The position numbers and the translations under genes were made by a program. From assembly GCA_009760855.2 (NCBI GenBank), contig WPIO01000010.1:310001-374000 (forward strand): a stretch of 64,000 nucleotides of DNA, given 5' to 3'. Under the pieces are notes generated by a model, which had not been told where the DNA came from, ran no database searches, and saw nothing but the letters and a program-made list of their open reading frames with translations. Numbering within the stretch: the first letter of the stretch is position 1; each line of letters begins with the position of its first letter. Below, piece after piece: positions 11,640 to 22,919 of this stretch. The DNA comes from Cristatella mucedo. Its lineage: Eukaryota; Bryozoa; Phylactolaemata; Cristatellidae.

Positions 11640-12975
11640 TCATTTTGGTAACTTATCTGACGTCTTCATCACTAAATGTGTGTACTGACTGACTTTTTGT
11701 CCCTTGCGGCTCACGTGCATCCTAATTACATCAAGGATTGCACACTCAACCAAATTTTCTCCTACAACTGCACTTTTTCATCACCAATTATTAACAAATT
11801 CTGCTTATCAGACCATATGTAGATATCATTCAGTCTACAATGTGTGCTCTCCTCCTTATCTAAAATTACCTGTAAATCGCGAAACCACGAGACCCTTGAC
11901 ATCGATGCTGTCCGTGCGAGAACATCTGCTTCGCCTCCACTGCTCAATCCCCCCATCCGATCAGTGATCATTGGTAGATAGCTACAACATGACACTAGCT
12001 GAACTCTCATCATTGGTAAATTGCCACAACATCACACTAGCTGAAATTCTCGAAGAGTTTGCACCAATGAATAGGTACACTGTGCGCCCTCACCCAGATG
12101 GCCAATGGTTCCGACAGACATTAAAGTAGCTAGGTCTACTAACGGCAAGCATGAAAAAATATTAAAAAATATTAGGACTGACTGTTCACCGACAGGCATA
12201 TGAGGCCTAACGAAGATCTTACCAATCGATCCTAGCAAAGTTCGAGTCTGGCTACCATACAAAAAATTGCTGAATCACAGATGCACAATCAAAAAATGCT
12301 GATGTCGACGATCAGCCGTCTCCGTAACCGCTCCCGGTTTTGCTCCTTACCTAGAGGTTCTTGTAATGATCTAGCTGATCGCTTCTCCAGCTTCGTTGTT
12401 GCAAAAGATCAAGGAGTCCATCCCTCAAATGGCAGCACCCCCGCCCGAGAAATCATGTCGCTCAATTCAATGCAGCACCTTAATGTCTACATTCAAGGTC
12501 ACCAGTGACCTTGTACTGAATTTCATATTCCAATCAAAGAAGACAATTAGTCCTCTTGACCCTATTCCCGCTGCCCTGCTCCGACAACGCATTGATCTGC
12601 TGCTGCCATGCATAACTAACATCTTAAAAATGTCATTAGCCCCAGGTCATGTCCAAGCACATTTAAAAAATGCTGTTGTCAGGCCACTACTCAAGAAAAT
12701 GACACTAGAACAAGAGAACTTGAGCAACTTCCGCTCATACTCCCTTCCACCATTCCTATCACAAACACTGGATTGCACCGTGGATGACCAGCTGAACTCA
12801 TATGTTGAAACTTTAAGCCTTAATATTAAGTTCCAGTCTAGTTTTAGAGCTAATCACTCCACAGAGTTGCGATTGATAAGGGTGCTTAACAACCTGCTTA
12901 GAAATTCAGACCTAGATAGAGTCTCTCTGCTTGTTTTGCTCCATCTTCCGGCAGCTTTTTATATTATCGATCACC
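11640..12975 (+). mobile_element. L2/CR1-like LINE, 5' two-thirds (endonuclease end to RT fingers)
   Basis: Broken frames begin with an endonuclease C-terminus (CLSDHMYI, about 11800-11825). They continue through the linker (PVNRETTRPLTS, about 11870) to an RT N-terminal region that is open for 208 codons at 12396-13022. That region contains DPIPAALLRQ, LPCITNILKMSLAPGHV, LKNAVVRPLLKK, LSNFRSYSLPPFLSQTLD, FQSSFRANHSTELRLIRV and LLVLLHLPAAFYIIDH. These are RT blocks 0-3 in order. The copy stops at the palm Asp-containing block, where a minus-strand LINE begins. Confidence 0.8.
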
Positions 12976-12999
12976 AAGAACAACAATACATACATTTGC

Positions 13000-14145
13000 T
13001 ACATTGCCCTCAGAGAACTTAATCCCTTTCTTGGTGTTTTAAATTTGCTGAAAAGGAAGCACGATCGAATGGCTAGTGGTAGCATGCTCAATAAACAATA
13101 ATAATAACATGGATATGGGTGACATGCACAGGGTCAGCATCCATGTATGGTTAGTGGCTTCATGCGCAGTGTCAGCATGCATAAGCACGTAAAGAAAGAA
13201 TCACGGGGACCCTCTAAATGCATGGATAAATATGTTCAGTTTTAGTTTTTTTCAAATGTGGTCAAGTCAAGAAATGTCCTGGCGAAAGTCAAGAGTGAGT
13301 TCCAGGCTTTGGGAGCATACGAACTAAAGGCACGGTCTTCAAAGGATTTGAGGTTTGTACGATGTATAGGTAAACAGTTAGATTCCGAAAATCTGGTGGT
13401 ACTTTGCTTAGCCTGTTGGGAGGTGCAGGTGTGATAGCTAGGCTGGTGCAAAAGAATGAAGGGAGCCAGAAGTGAATGACAAAACTTTTAAGTCGATGCG
13501 TTGCTTGACTGGGACCTAGTGCAGGTCCGTGAGAAGTGGTGAGATGTGGCAACTGCAACGCTCACGACAGATCTGCTTAGCTGCAGAGTTTTGCACTAGC
13601 TGTAAGCGCCTGATTGCACAGATTGCCGGTAGACCAGCAAGCACTGCATTACAGAAGTCAAGGCTCGATATCACAAATGCATGGACTAATTTAGATCTGG
13701 TATTCGTGTCACAACGAGTCCACATTTTAGCAATGTTATGTAGCTGAAATACGCAGACTTGACTGTGGAGCTGAGGAGGTCGTCTAATGTGAGGTCTCTT
13801 TGGAACATGATGAATATATTTCGTGCAGATTCAAGAGTAGATATGCTGGCAGAGCAGATTGTGAGCGTTAACCTTACCAATTTCCAAATCACACTTGGTT
13901 TACCCATAACTAGAAAGTTGGTTTTATCATCATTTAATTTAAGACAGTTTTCTGACATCCATGTGCAGATTTTATCAATACATGCAGTGGGGGGATTTGA
14001 AAGAATTCGATGTGCTGGAGGGCTACGACGACCAAAGCAAAGATGCAACTGAGTGTCATCTGCTTAGAAGTGAAAGCCTAACTTGTGTATGTCGATTATT
14101 GAAGGACGCTGCAGCAATAAAGAGAATCCATATCTTAATACAACA
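13000..14145 (-). mobile_element. L2/CR1-like LINE, 3' half (RT palm to 3' end)
   Basis: On the minus strand the region starts around the RT block before the catalytic ADD (HKLGFHF, stop, ADDTQLHLCF at about 14110-14030). It continues with ICTWMSENCLKLNDDKTNFLVMG, then ISSLDFCNAVLAGLPA, LQLVQNSAAKQICRERCSCHIS and LLTDLH, and reaches a 3' end at about 13000. Frames are broken. Its content takes up roughly where the adjacent plus-strand copy leaves off. Confidence 0.8.
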
Positions 14146-14149
14146 GCCT

Positions 14150-15775
14150 CATGTCGTTAATGAATACGGCTCCATTATATATATGTAGAGGCGCGATTGC
14201 ACAGTGCCACTCATGGCATGCATCTCTCTTCGAAGCCCAAAGCACAACTGACCTACTGCCACATTATTTGGCTTTATTGCCACCTAACCATAGATTTTGA
14301 CAGGACTGATTCTCAATCATGGCAATGCAAAACCCACGAATAATCTTGAAGCAGTCATAATCTGGCAGATGTACCATCAGTTTCACTGCCCATCTTAAAT
14401 TAATTAATGCGATCCTTGGTGGGATAATATAAGAAACCTAGCACAGCTGACCGTGAGTGTCGTAGGCGTCGGCCCTAGCCTTCGATAACTCGTTAAGCGC
14501 GAGCTTTAATTGATGCAATGTATCTTCAAACACTTTCCTCCTGGCTGTAGTGGCTGCCGGCTTGTCGTCATTTTCCGACGGCTTTCACATCGAGCTAGGC
14601 TTTAATGCGAATTTTGAATCTTAAGGTTTTTAAGACGTTTACTTCATCAGCCCTTCACTTAAATGTCGTAAACGGCCAAGCACTTGTATTTTCAGTTCTA
14701 TCTCGATAAATACCCGAATCAATCTCGAAACTATAATACAGTTACTGGGCACACAAAAAATATGATTACATCTCCATGCACTGCTGTTTAAGTGGTTTAG
14801 ACTGCGGCTTATCAAATTTATTCCAGGTATCGCCTTACAAATCTTATCTCTTCTGTCAGTAAGATAGCCTGTGGGGTAGCCACTATGCAATGAGGTGCTC
14901 AGCAGCTGCAATTCATAGGTCCTAATTATTATGGGTAAGCAGTCTTTTGAAATTTAATTAATTCCATAGCACAGGTATGCAATTTTTTTTAAGTTTGATT
15001 AACTACTGCTCCTAAATTCACATAAATTTAGCTGAAGATTTTCCCACTGTCTCATTTGGCAGAGCAAGCAGCCAATTCATCTCTTCATCACCCATTACTT
15101 CGATCTGTACGTGCTTTACTACCGCCCTGATCAAAAGACATGAATCAGAATTATTTTAATCAATATAGTTACATGCAACGAGACAAGCTACAGATGGCTG
15201 CTATGGATCCTGAGTAAATACCCTCTTGTGACACTTTGTGATGTTAAAAACGCAATAAGGCACTAAAGTCCTCTGCTTCAGACGCATCTTAAGAAATTTA
15301 ACTCGCACATAAATGTTGCAGTTCAGAGTGCATCAGACAGTCGTCTTTTTTAGGTCACTTTTAGGTTCATTTATTCACGTACCCTACAAGGTCACTTGCG
15401 CCTAATATCTGTTAGTGCCTTAAAATTCACGTTCGATTGTGGGACATTCCACTCACACCTAGTGAGTTCGCATCACAATGAAAATTTATCACACTGGCCT
15501 TCCAACTCGGAGAAGATTTCCTGTGAAACTTTAGCATTTACTAAGGACATTTTGAATACTATTAGATAATAGCCCCCACACTGAAACAAGGACCAAATTT
15601 TTTAACACTGGGGATAATTACCACAATCGAGAATGTGAGACGAGTGTCAACCGATGGCGATTTTCTGAGAGATGATATGATATACATAAATGATATACAC
15701 GATATGATTTACACATATATATATATATTAATTATCAAGAAAAAGATTTTTAACTAGTATATAAACATTAGCTGG
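14150..15775. other. AT-rich stretch without a recognisable gene
   Basis: No open frame carries recognisable motifs. Short TA runs occur at about 14176-14187 and 15714-15730. The minus-strand frame at 14639-14911 resembles LINE C-terminal wording only weakly. Confidence 0.5.
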
Positions 15776-15784
15776 CGGTGCCCT

Positions 15785-18480
15785 GTCCTGAAAGGGTCGA
15801 GCGTGCTACCCGGGCCTCCCGGTTCAGGAACAGGGACTACACGGCTTCCGAGCCGGTTATAGCGTCGGAGACGCTATTCCGCCTCAAAGCAGTCCCCTCC
15901 GAGCGTGGGATGCCGAGTTCGGTCAGGCAAGTTTCCTTGTCTGGCCACCAGCGGCCGAGAGCCTCGACCACTAAAGGCCTCACCGCTGCCGACTGGTAGC
16001 CAGCGGTCAGGAAAGACAGAGCAATGACTGCATATTTATCGTTCTTGTTCCAGGCCGCCACAATCACAGCATCCTCACTGCTGTCGAATGGCACCGGCAC
16101 ATCCGCAATTACTAAATCAGTGCCGTTGTCAATGACCAGGTCCTGCTTGAGAGCCAGACCACCGGCAAGTGGGAGGGCGCGGCCTGCTGACGTCTAGCTG
16201 GGTGCTGTGGCTGGAAGAGCTCCGATTAGGCGGCCCAGAACCAGGCTGTGTCGGGTCGTAATTGTCATCATCGGCCGGCAGTGGCTCAGTACGTGGCAAG
16301 CGGTCTCCGCCTCCATGCGGCATAGTCAGCAGCTGGTAACCGTTTCAGGGTATGCCCGACCTTTGGCAGTAGCCACTGGTAGCACGCCCGGAACGACCGG
16401 CCAAGAGCCGTGGTCAAGAAGTGACGGTGGATGGCGAATCTGTCGTTGGCCAGTCAGCGGCCGAACCTGCCCTGTGCAGGCTGGGCCACCCAAGCAGGGC
16501 CTTCCACGAGCCTGGCGAACTCTCGAAGCTTCGTGATGACCACTCCTGGCACGATCCAGTGCTCGGTGCCGTCAGGTTCGGTGGACACAGCCAGCACTTC
16601 AGTGCCAGTCTGCGAGAGGCGACAGGAGAGCCGCTTGAGGCACTTAAGCGCGTACGACCATAGTGAAATCGGCCCAACCCTGTTACTAGGGCCGAAGGCT
16701 GCTGGGCTCAGGTATCACGAACTCACCTCATCAGACGATGGAGTTCCATCCAGGCTGGAGACTGCCCGGTCGAGTCTGTGACGGGCGACTTAACGGACGC
16801 ACCCATCGGATGAGCATAGCATGTGACAGGCTTTTGCAGCTCGTAGGGTGAAGGCGTTCGTCCCAAAGAGGATCAAGCCAAACCTGCCCGCAGAGCGAGG
16901 TGCAAACGGGAAATACACAGATGCAAAGCTCGGCAGACCTCACGCGAAGTGACATAGCATAGCTCTATCAGAGCCTTTACGGCTGGTTGCAGAGCGGCCT
17001 CAGGCACAAGCAACGCCCGACAAAGGTAGTCAAGCCGTGGCAGGAGGAAATTCAGCAAGGCGTCAAACTTTTGCCAAGGGGCGAGAAGGCTGGCCTGAAG
17101 TAAGTTAATGTCCCTTGCAATGGAAGAGAAGGCCTGCTCTATTTCAGCCCTAGACACCGTGGGGCTCCAAGGTCGAGGCCACGGACTCAGTCTCCGGCAG
17201 CTCGGGGATCTGCCTGTCGTGCTGGGAATGGCCTTCGCACCCTTTCGGGCGACGACACAGCACTTCGCTGGCAGGAACTGCACGCCCAGCATCGATGCAG
17301 CCTGTTCAACTGCAGACACGAGGGCCTGAAGACCAGAAGACGTTCCTGAAAACAGGTCAAGGTCATCTGCCAAGGCACTGACCGACAGGGAGGTTCCGCC
17401 AAGCTGAAAACAGATCTCGTGCATGGTAGCAGCAAGTCTAGAAACCGGTTCCATCGCCAGATTGAATTGCATTGGTGATAGAGGGTCGCCCTGCCGGATG
17501 CCGGCAGTCGTAGGAAATGCTACCAACGTCTCGTCGCGCCCCTGAAGCTCCAGGAGCGAGCCGATATGCAGGCGCTCAACAAACCGGCAGAATCTCTCCT
17601 CCATTCCGACGTGCTGAACCACACTGAGAAGAGTGACGTGTGGAATGTTGGCGAAGGCATTCCCAAGGTCGAGAAATGCCGAGTACACAACGCCAGCGCC
17701 CTGCTGATCTCTCGCCTCGTCAAAGGCGCTCTTCACAAACAAGGACTGCTCTAGACAGTCCTCCACACCCTGAACAAAGCCCTTTTTGCTGTGGTGACAG
17801 CACCCCACGGCCACCAGCGAACTTGCACAGCCTAGTGGCCAGGCTGCCCGAGAGCAGCTTGTAAAGAGTGGGCAAGAGCGTGATGGGACAGAAGTAACCG
17901 GGCATGCATGGGTAGCCCTTCTTGTGGATAAGGATAGTGAAACGTGTTTTCCACAAGGAAGGGACGTTCCCAAAGTGGAGGCAGTCGTTCAGGATGCACA
18001 CAATGAGCGTCAACCCGGGTCGACGAGGCGTAAGTGGCGATATTGCAGATGGTCAGCTCCCGGAGACGTGTTGCGGGCTCTGCGAAGGCGGGCGGCGACG
18101 TTGTTCTTCGACAGCGGAGACATCAGGTTGGATATCTGAGCCGGGTGAAAATGAATGGTCCGGGCAAGTAGAGACAGTCATTGTCAACAGGTCGGGCCTG
18201 CGACTCAGCCTCCCAGAAAGAGCGGCAGGCTGCTAAGTCACCGGCGAAGTGCGTTGGCGCTGGTAGCAGGATTTCGCGGATGGCCTTGGTGTGGTTGGAT
18301 GGGTATAGGCGTTGCAGATGCGAGGCACACCTTGCGTCCCATGGCCATGGTCCGCTGGATTTAGGGCCGTTCGGTTGAGGTGGCGGAGGCTCAGGACGAG
18401 TGCGGCGGTGCCTTCGCTCGTGATCCTTGATTAGGCATTGGGCAAGTGACAACCAGTCCTCACTTAGAAGAAGGACGAAG
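15785..18480 (-). mobile_element. Degenerate R2/NeSL-type non-LTR retrotransposon (RT plus restriction-like endonuclease)
   Basis: Blocks run in the order expected for RLE-type non-LTR elements, spread over several frames. HLQRLYPSNHTKAIREIL (about 18320-18265) is the pre-RT region. ARNTSPGADHLQYRHLRLVD lies at about 18080-18020. PSLWKTRFTILIHKKG follows at about 17965-17915, with ITLLPTLYKLLSG just after it. FLDLGNAFANIPH lies at about 17675-17640, GIRQGDPLSPMQFNLAMEP at about 17500-17450, and LADDLDLFSGT (catalytic ADD at 17370-17362). Then comes a zinc-knuckle CRMEAETACHVLSHC at about 16320-16275. A restriction-like endonuclease region follows (KQDLVIDNGTDLVIADVPVPFD at about 16140-16085, KNDKYAVIALSFL at about 16040-16000). 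Frameshifts (one near the A-run at 17779-17784) and stops break it. The 5' end is truncated or unreadable. I call the R2/NeSL group, not a clade. Confidence 0.82.
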
Positions 18481-18483
18481 GCC

Positions 18484-19175
18484 ACGAAGTCGTGCCATTG
18501 TAAATATACATATGTGTGTGTGTATGTTCGCGTGTAAATGAGGGAAATAGAGATATAATGCATGCCTGTACTGGCTAAGGATTTAAAATTCTCTTTCTAA
18601 GAACTTAAGTGTATCAAACCTCTCCGCAAAAATACTCACCAGCCCTCATTTCATAATCCTGAAATGCAGCTGCTGAAATCCGAGTGGATTTTTTCCTGAA
18701 AACTTATAGACTAAAATTAGCATAAATTTCGAGGAAAGGCATAATTTCTGAAGTCGGCATATTTACGTCGCTTCGAGTCAGAATGTCGCGCCAGTAGTAG
18801 TCTGTCGCTAGAACGCTAGAAAACGCCATATGATTGCAGGTGGTGGAAAGACGTCGAAGAGAGGGCCATTGCTCTGAGTGAGTGTGGGGACAGGGGCTGC
18901 AAGCGACCTTAGTAAACCATCTGGTAGACGCGGTTAGAGATTTAATAGGTTGTAACCCGTCATTGCCGAAATCCTTGGTTCAGCTGTTACCTATGCTTCA
19001 GGCTATGAATTAGGCACGTCAGAATATGACTTATATAAGCTCACACTCAAGCACTTCACGATTCGACAACTGAACGAACACAAAGGCTACAACCGTTACC
19101 CCCTGTAATTAATCCTGCCATATGTCAACAAAACATTTCTGCTGGTCAGTCTCGATCAAAGGCTACATCTTATAT
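18484..19175. other. Stretch without a recognisable gene
   Basis: A short ATATGTGTGTGTGTATG run lies near 18508. No coding or element signal follows. Confidence 0.45.
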
Positions 19176-19179
19176 ATAA

Positions 19180-19317
19180 TACATATATATAATTCATTCA
19201 TATAGCGCCCCAAGAGAACCTAATCTCTATTCAGGGGCTTCACATATGCCTCGGGGCTCGAGCCCACGACCTCGGTCGGGGCGAGCACCTTAACCGCTAG
19301 ACTAAACCAGCTCGGCT
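19180..19317 (-). mobile_element. SINE family 1, tRNA-derived
   Basis: Minus strand: CTGGTTTAGTCTAGCGGTTAAGG (A-box region), TGCTCGCCCCGACC, GGTCGTGGGCTCGAGCCCC (B box), then CATATGTGAAGCCCCTGAA, TAGAGATTAGGTTCTCTTGG and GGCGCTATATGAATG, ending in a TA-rich tail on the left. It is complete, about 138 bp plus tail. Confidence 0.85.
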
Positions 19318-19329
19318 TTTGAGAAGCCT

Positions 19330-20635
19330 CGCACCCGGAGAGTATACGGGAGTGATCGGTCAGAGGAGTTGTATGCTCGCTGATACGACGAGACCAAATC
19401 AGAGGTTCTCACAGCAAAAAACGGTCAGCCATATTGATCTCGTATTGCTACTGTCATTTGTCATGTTCGTACTCTTATTTAGAGGGAGCGATGACACGCT
19501 TTTTAATATATCAATAGAGGAGCGTTAAAGTACTCCGAGCGTGCTTAAAGAGGATTGCAGATCTTGCACCAAGACCTTGCAGTACTGTCAGGTTCGGCTG
19601 AGAGGTCGTCGGATCTTTAAAAATGGTGTCGCTCCGGATGGGTCTCTAAGACGTTTTTACCAAGTTTCCCGGCCAACTTTTGCCTTTGAGACAACAGGGT
19701 CTGTAATGCGCACACCACAGATACCAACTGGTCTGTGTGGCATAATAATGTCAAGTGGGAGCCAGAAGTGGGCCCAAGGAAGCTGACAGCGCTACCGCCA
19801 GGCTACTGGACGATCAAATTGGGCTTTATGAAACAATTCTTTACAGCTTTAGACAAGCACTAGGCAGCCTTTGAGTAAACTTGACGCTTCTTCTCTAAGC
19901 TGTCTGATTCAAAGGTCAAAGCCGGTGTTTTTATAAGAAAATCTTTAGATAGAATATCGTTGATTGCAATTAATTCTACGGGAAACTCACTATCAGCGAC
20001 ATCTTCATCGCAGTGTTTCGGGGATTTCTACATAATTCTATATCATCGATGCTCATCTTAGTGAATTCAAGGACAGAATGAGGGTTCACTCTGAGCAGCA
20101 AGGCGAACGTTTACACAAGCATTTTTATTAGACTGTCAAAATCGTCACTAAGGTTTGAATAAAGAAAACATGCAGGGGGGGCCAACATTTGATCGCTGAG
20201 TTGCAGCCAATTGCCTTTAAGTAAGCTTATGATCTTTTGAAGCTCGACAGTCCGCGTGTGGGTTAAAAAAACTTTTTTCTCAGACTCTGACTTTGACCCG
20301 TATTCTGCATGCCGGGAGGGGGGGGGCTCGCTCATATTTGAAGTTAAAAGATATGCCTTTGGATGACCTTCTGAATATGGCCCACTACCACAATACCTTT
20401 TAAATAGTATTAGAATTTGATTCTGAATTTGGTAGATCTCAGCTAATGGGCTTGACGAAAACTTTGCCTTTAATTGATAGACGGTGGTGTATCTTTTTTT
20501 TATGAAAACTTGTCAAACATTGTCCAGTCATGTAAGATTAGTTAGGGAAATTTCTTTACAAAGTACAGGGAATTGGAATGAGAAGTGTAAACGAATTTAT
20601 TTCTAATTTCATCATAGTTTCAGAATTTATTTAAA
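19330..20635. other. Stretch without a recognisable gene
   Basis: Short frames only. A G-rich run lies at about 20313-20327. Nothing further is supported. Confidence 0.45.
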
Positions 20636-20639
20636 TTTA

Positions 20640-20820
20640 TTTCTCGGCACTTAGCATATGCTGGAAAGAAGTGAGTCGATTGGGTAGTCACAACGAGTCC
20701 AATTACAGCATGCACGAGCACATAAAGGGAAATCGCGATAACCGAGCAAATTCAGTGAGGCACATGTGGGCTTCTTTTTAAATGTCCTCACGTCATAGTA
20801 TATCTGGATGTCATATGAAA
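20640..20820 (-). mobile_element. LINE 3' fragment
   Basis: GGCACTTAGCATATGCTGGAA, then CAGCATGCACGAGCACATAAA and TTTTTAAATGTCCTCACGTCA parallel the 3' regions of the minus-strand copies at 13080-13270 and 48240-48490. Confidence 0.55.
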
Positions 20821-20955
20821 TTGTTGACGCTATACTCAAAGCATATATGCCGGTGCATTTTCTGCAGTTCACCACCTAAAACTGAATGCCGTTAAGTGCC
20901 CTTCTGCCACCCTATAAACAAAGATGCAGATCAGTAACTTATCTTAACCTATTTA

Positions 20956-21282
20956 TTGATAGATTACTTAGACAGATCGATGACTAAGCCAAGGAGGGGG
21001 CCATACTTAATTTTTCCAGAAATAGCCCATCTCGAGAATCATCTCGGTCAGCAAGCCGCGTACCACAACCTTTTTCAGGTTAGTCCAAGAGAACCAGGGC
21101 AAATGGAACGATGCTTATATTATTTCATGGTAAGAAGGAACGCCGAGCTCTTAAAGAGATTATACTTACCCGGTCCGATTAATCCTTACGATTACCGAAA
21201 TGGAAATATCTTTTTGAGCTTCCTTCAGCAGCTAGCTTCAAAAATACATTGTTTCATCTCCAGTCTTGTTAAAAGAAAGTAA
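20956..21282 (+). other. Unassigned open frame, about 100 codons
   Basis: An uninterrupted frame reads from an ATG at 20980 (MTKPRRGPYLIFPEIAH...) to a stop at 21282. It contains FQVSPREPGQMERCLYYF and RLYLPGPINPYDYRNGN. The composition is protein-like, but I recognise no family and see no clear splice sites. It could be an exon, a decayed element or chance. Confidence 0.2.
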
Positions 21283-21479
21283 TTATGCCAATATATTTAT
21301 GCCACTTGAAAGCTTTTGCAAGCACTGCTGGCAATCACTTCAATAAGTACAAAATGAAAGGAGAGTGCGCCACCTGCCGGGCACTAATCAAGGCGTGTCA
21401 CGCGATTTCACTTGAATATTAAGGCACCCACCTTCGCTTCACTTATCTTTCGTTCAATGAGCCTCTGCTTATCAGTCTA

Positions 21480-21578
21480 CATGCAATTACAGCACTAAAC
21501 CATAGCTATCCGTGCAAGACAGACTATACATGCAATTACAGCACTAAACCATAGCTATCCGTGCGAGACAGACTATAC
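21480..21578 (+). repeat. 49-bp tandem duplication (two copies)
   Basis: ATGCAATTACAGCACTAAAC at 21481 recurs at 21530. The two 49-bp units differ by one base (GCAAGAC versus GCGAGAC). Confidence 0.9.
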
Positions 21579-21629
21579 ATCACCGAAAACTTAGTGTTTC
21601 ACCCCCAACCGAGGTAATTGTCAAACTCA

Positions 21630-21790
21630 CTCCCATGAGCATCTGCTCGTGTTCTTCACAGGTGCAAAATTCGGACAGCATTTGTGCCTGTCTGTCGTGA
21701 GCATCCCAACTGCCACTTTGCACTTTGCACTTTGCTCCTGCAGTGCCCTGCCACTGGCTTCTCAATAAGTAGGGCATCAATTTCAAGCTC
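21630..21790 (+). mobile_element. Possible LINE fragment (post-RT region)
   Basis: CTGTCTGTCGTGAGCATCCCAACTGCCAC resembles the CTTTTCTGTCGTGAGCGTCGCAGTTGCCAC block of the 1640-2940 copy. Similarity fades on both sides. Confidence 0.4.
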
Positions 21791-21794
21791 CTAA

Positions 21795-22555
21795 CTAACT
21801 CCCCCTTTAACGCCCAGTTACATTCTCTTGCTCAGGCTTGTCGATCTGTAACACTTTCCCGTCAAGACTTCCAACGCTACACCTACGCTAATCCGCTAGT
21901 TCTGTTCGTGAAGAACTGATAATTCTGTTCGCCTCCGAAGAAGCTTGAAATCCGTGTTCTCTTCACAAAGTTTGCTCTATCCGCGTGAAATTTCTCAAAT
22001 ATATTTAAAGTTTAAGCATACTAAAATTGTGTCTTTTATAATTACTAAGCAGTTGACACGTTTCCTTTACATTGTCTTAAAAGTGCCTATTGCACACTTC
22101 AAGTGGTAGTGATAGTCGCCTAAGCTCTTCTGCCCCTATATGAATGAGACTGTTGAATCAGCTAACCTTTAGAAAAAGACTTGATTGTCTTAAGACGCAA
22201 TGAGAAATTCTCCAATAATATATTTCTAGTTATTGTTTATTAAGAGCGTCTAAACGAAAGTCAGGAGTAGCAACGGAAAGCATGAGCTGGTGCGATGGTC
22301 ACAGGATAGCCAGTCGCCCTGGCTTTCTTATAATTATTCTTATAATTACTTTCTAATAATTTTCTTATAATTTCGGGGGGGCAGCTGTATGCTTCTACGG
22401 AGTCAGTCAGCCACGTCTGCCATGTACTGCTATGCCGTCTCTACAGAGCCCTGAGACATCGTCGTAAAAATAGGAACACCTGGGATTGCCCACCTGAGAT
22501 TGCAGAGCTTGAGCACTGGCAGATCGGGACGGAAGCTAGCGATCAAGCGTAAGCC
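21795..22555. other. Stretch without a recognisable gene
   Basis: AT-rich, with repeats of TTATAATTA-like words near 22328-22372. No gene is seen. Confidence 0.4.
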
Positions 22556-22698
22556 ACCGTGGCCGAGTCGCTACTGGGGGGGAGGGGGGAGGAGGGTCGC
22601 CCCCTCCCCCCTCCCCCGCTGAGGATCCGTTCAGGCTCCGCCAGGATACTTCACCGCGTGCACGCGCGACGGCGGAATTCCGTATCGTTTTTCCAGGC

Positions 22699-22908
22699 TT
22701 GCAGCTCGTTGCATTCCATGCAGAGAGATCTTAGCAGCGGCAGCAGCAGCAGCGGCGGCAGCGGCAGCGGCAGCATCACGACCGGCTCTCAATGCTCTCA
22801 GTCGACCTCTGACTTCTCGTCGGTACTGACCGGCGCAGAAACCACGGGTACTATAAGGCATCTAAATGGTGTGGCGTGCAGCAAATACCACAACCACTTA
22901 ACTCGGTG
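22699..22908 (+). other. Candidate Ser/Gly-rich coding exon
   Basis: A frame open to a stop at 22909 reads CSSLHSMQRDL, a Ser/Gly run, and then TTGSQCSQSTSDFSSVLTGA (about 22770-22840). A plausible acceptor (CGTTTTTCCAG) lies at 22686-22696, and an internal ATG lies at 22719. No family is recognised and no firm donor is seen, so this is a weak call. Confidence 0.25.
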
Positions 22909-22919
22909 ACTTCCGATAC

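Noticed and set aside
11640-14145. Twin-primed single LINE insertion (5' inversion)
   Set aside because: In twin priming the inverted part lies at the 5' end of the 3' part. Here the pieces meet at the 3' end, so the geometry is wrong.
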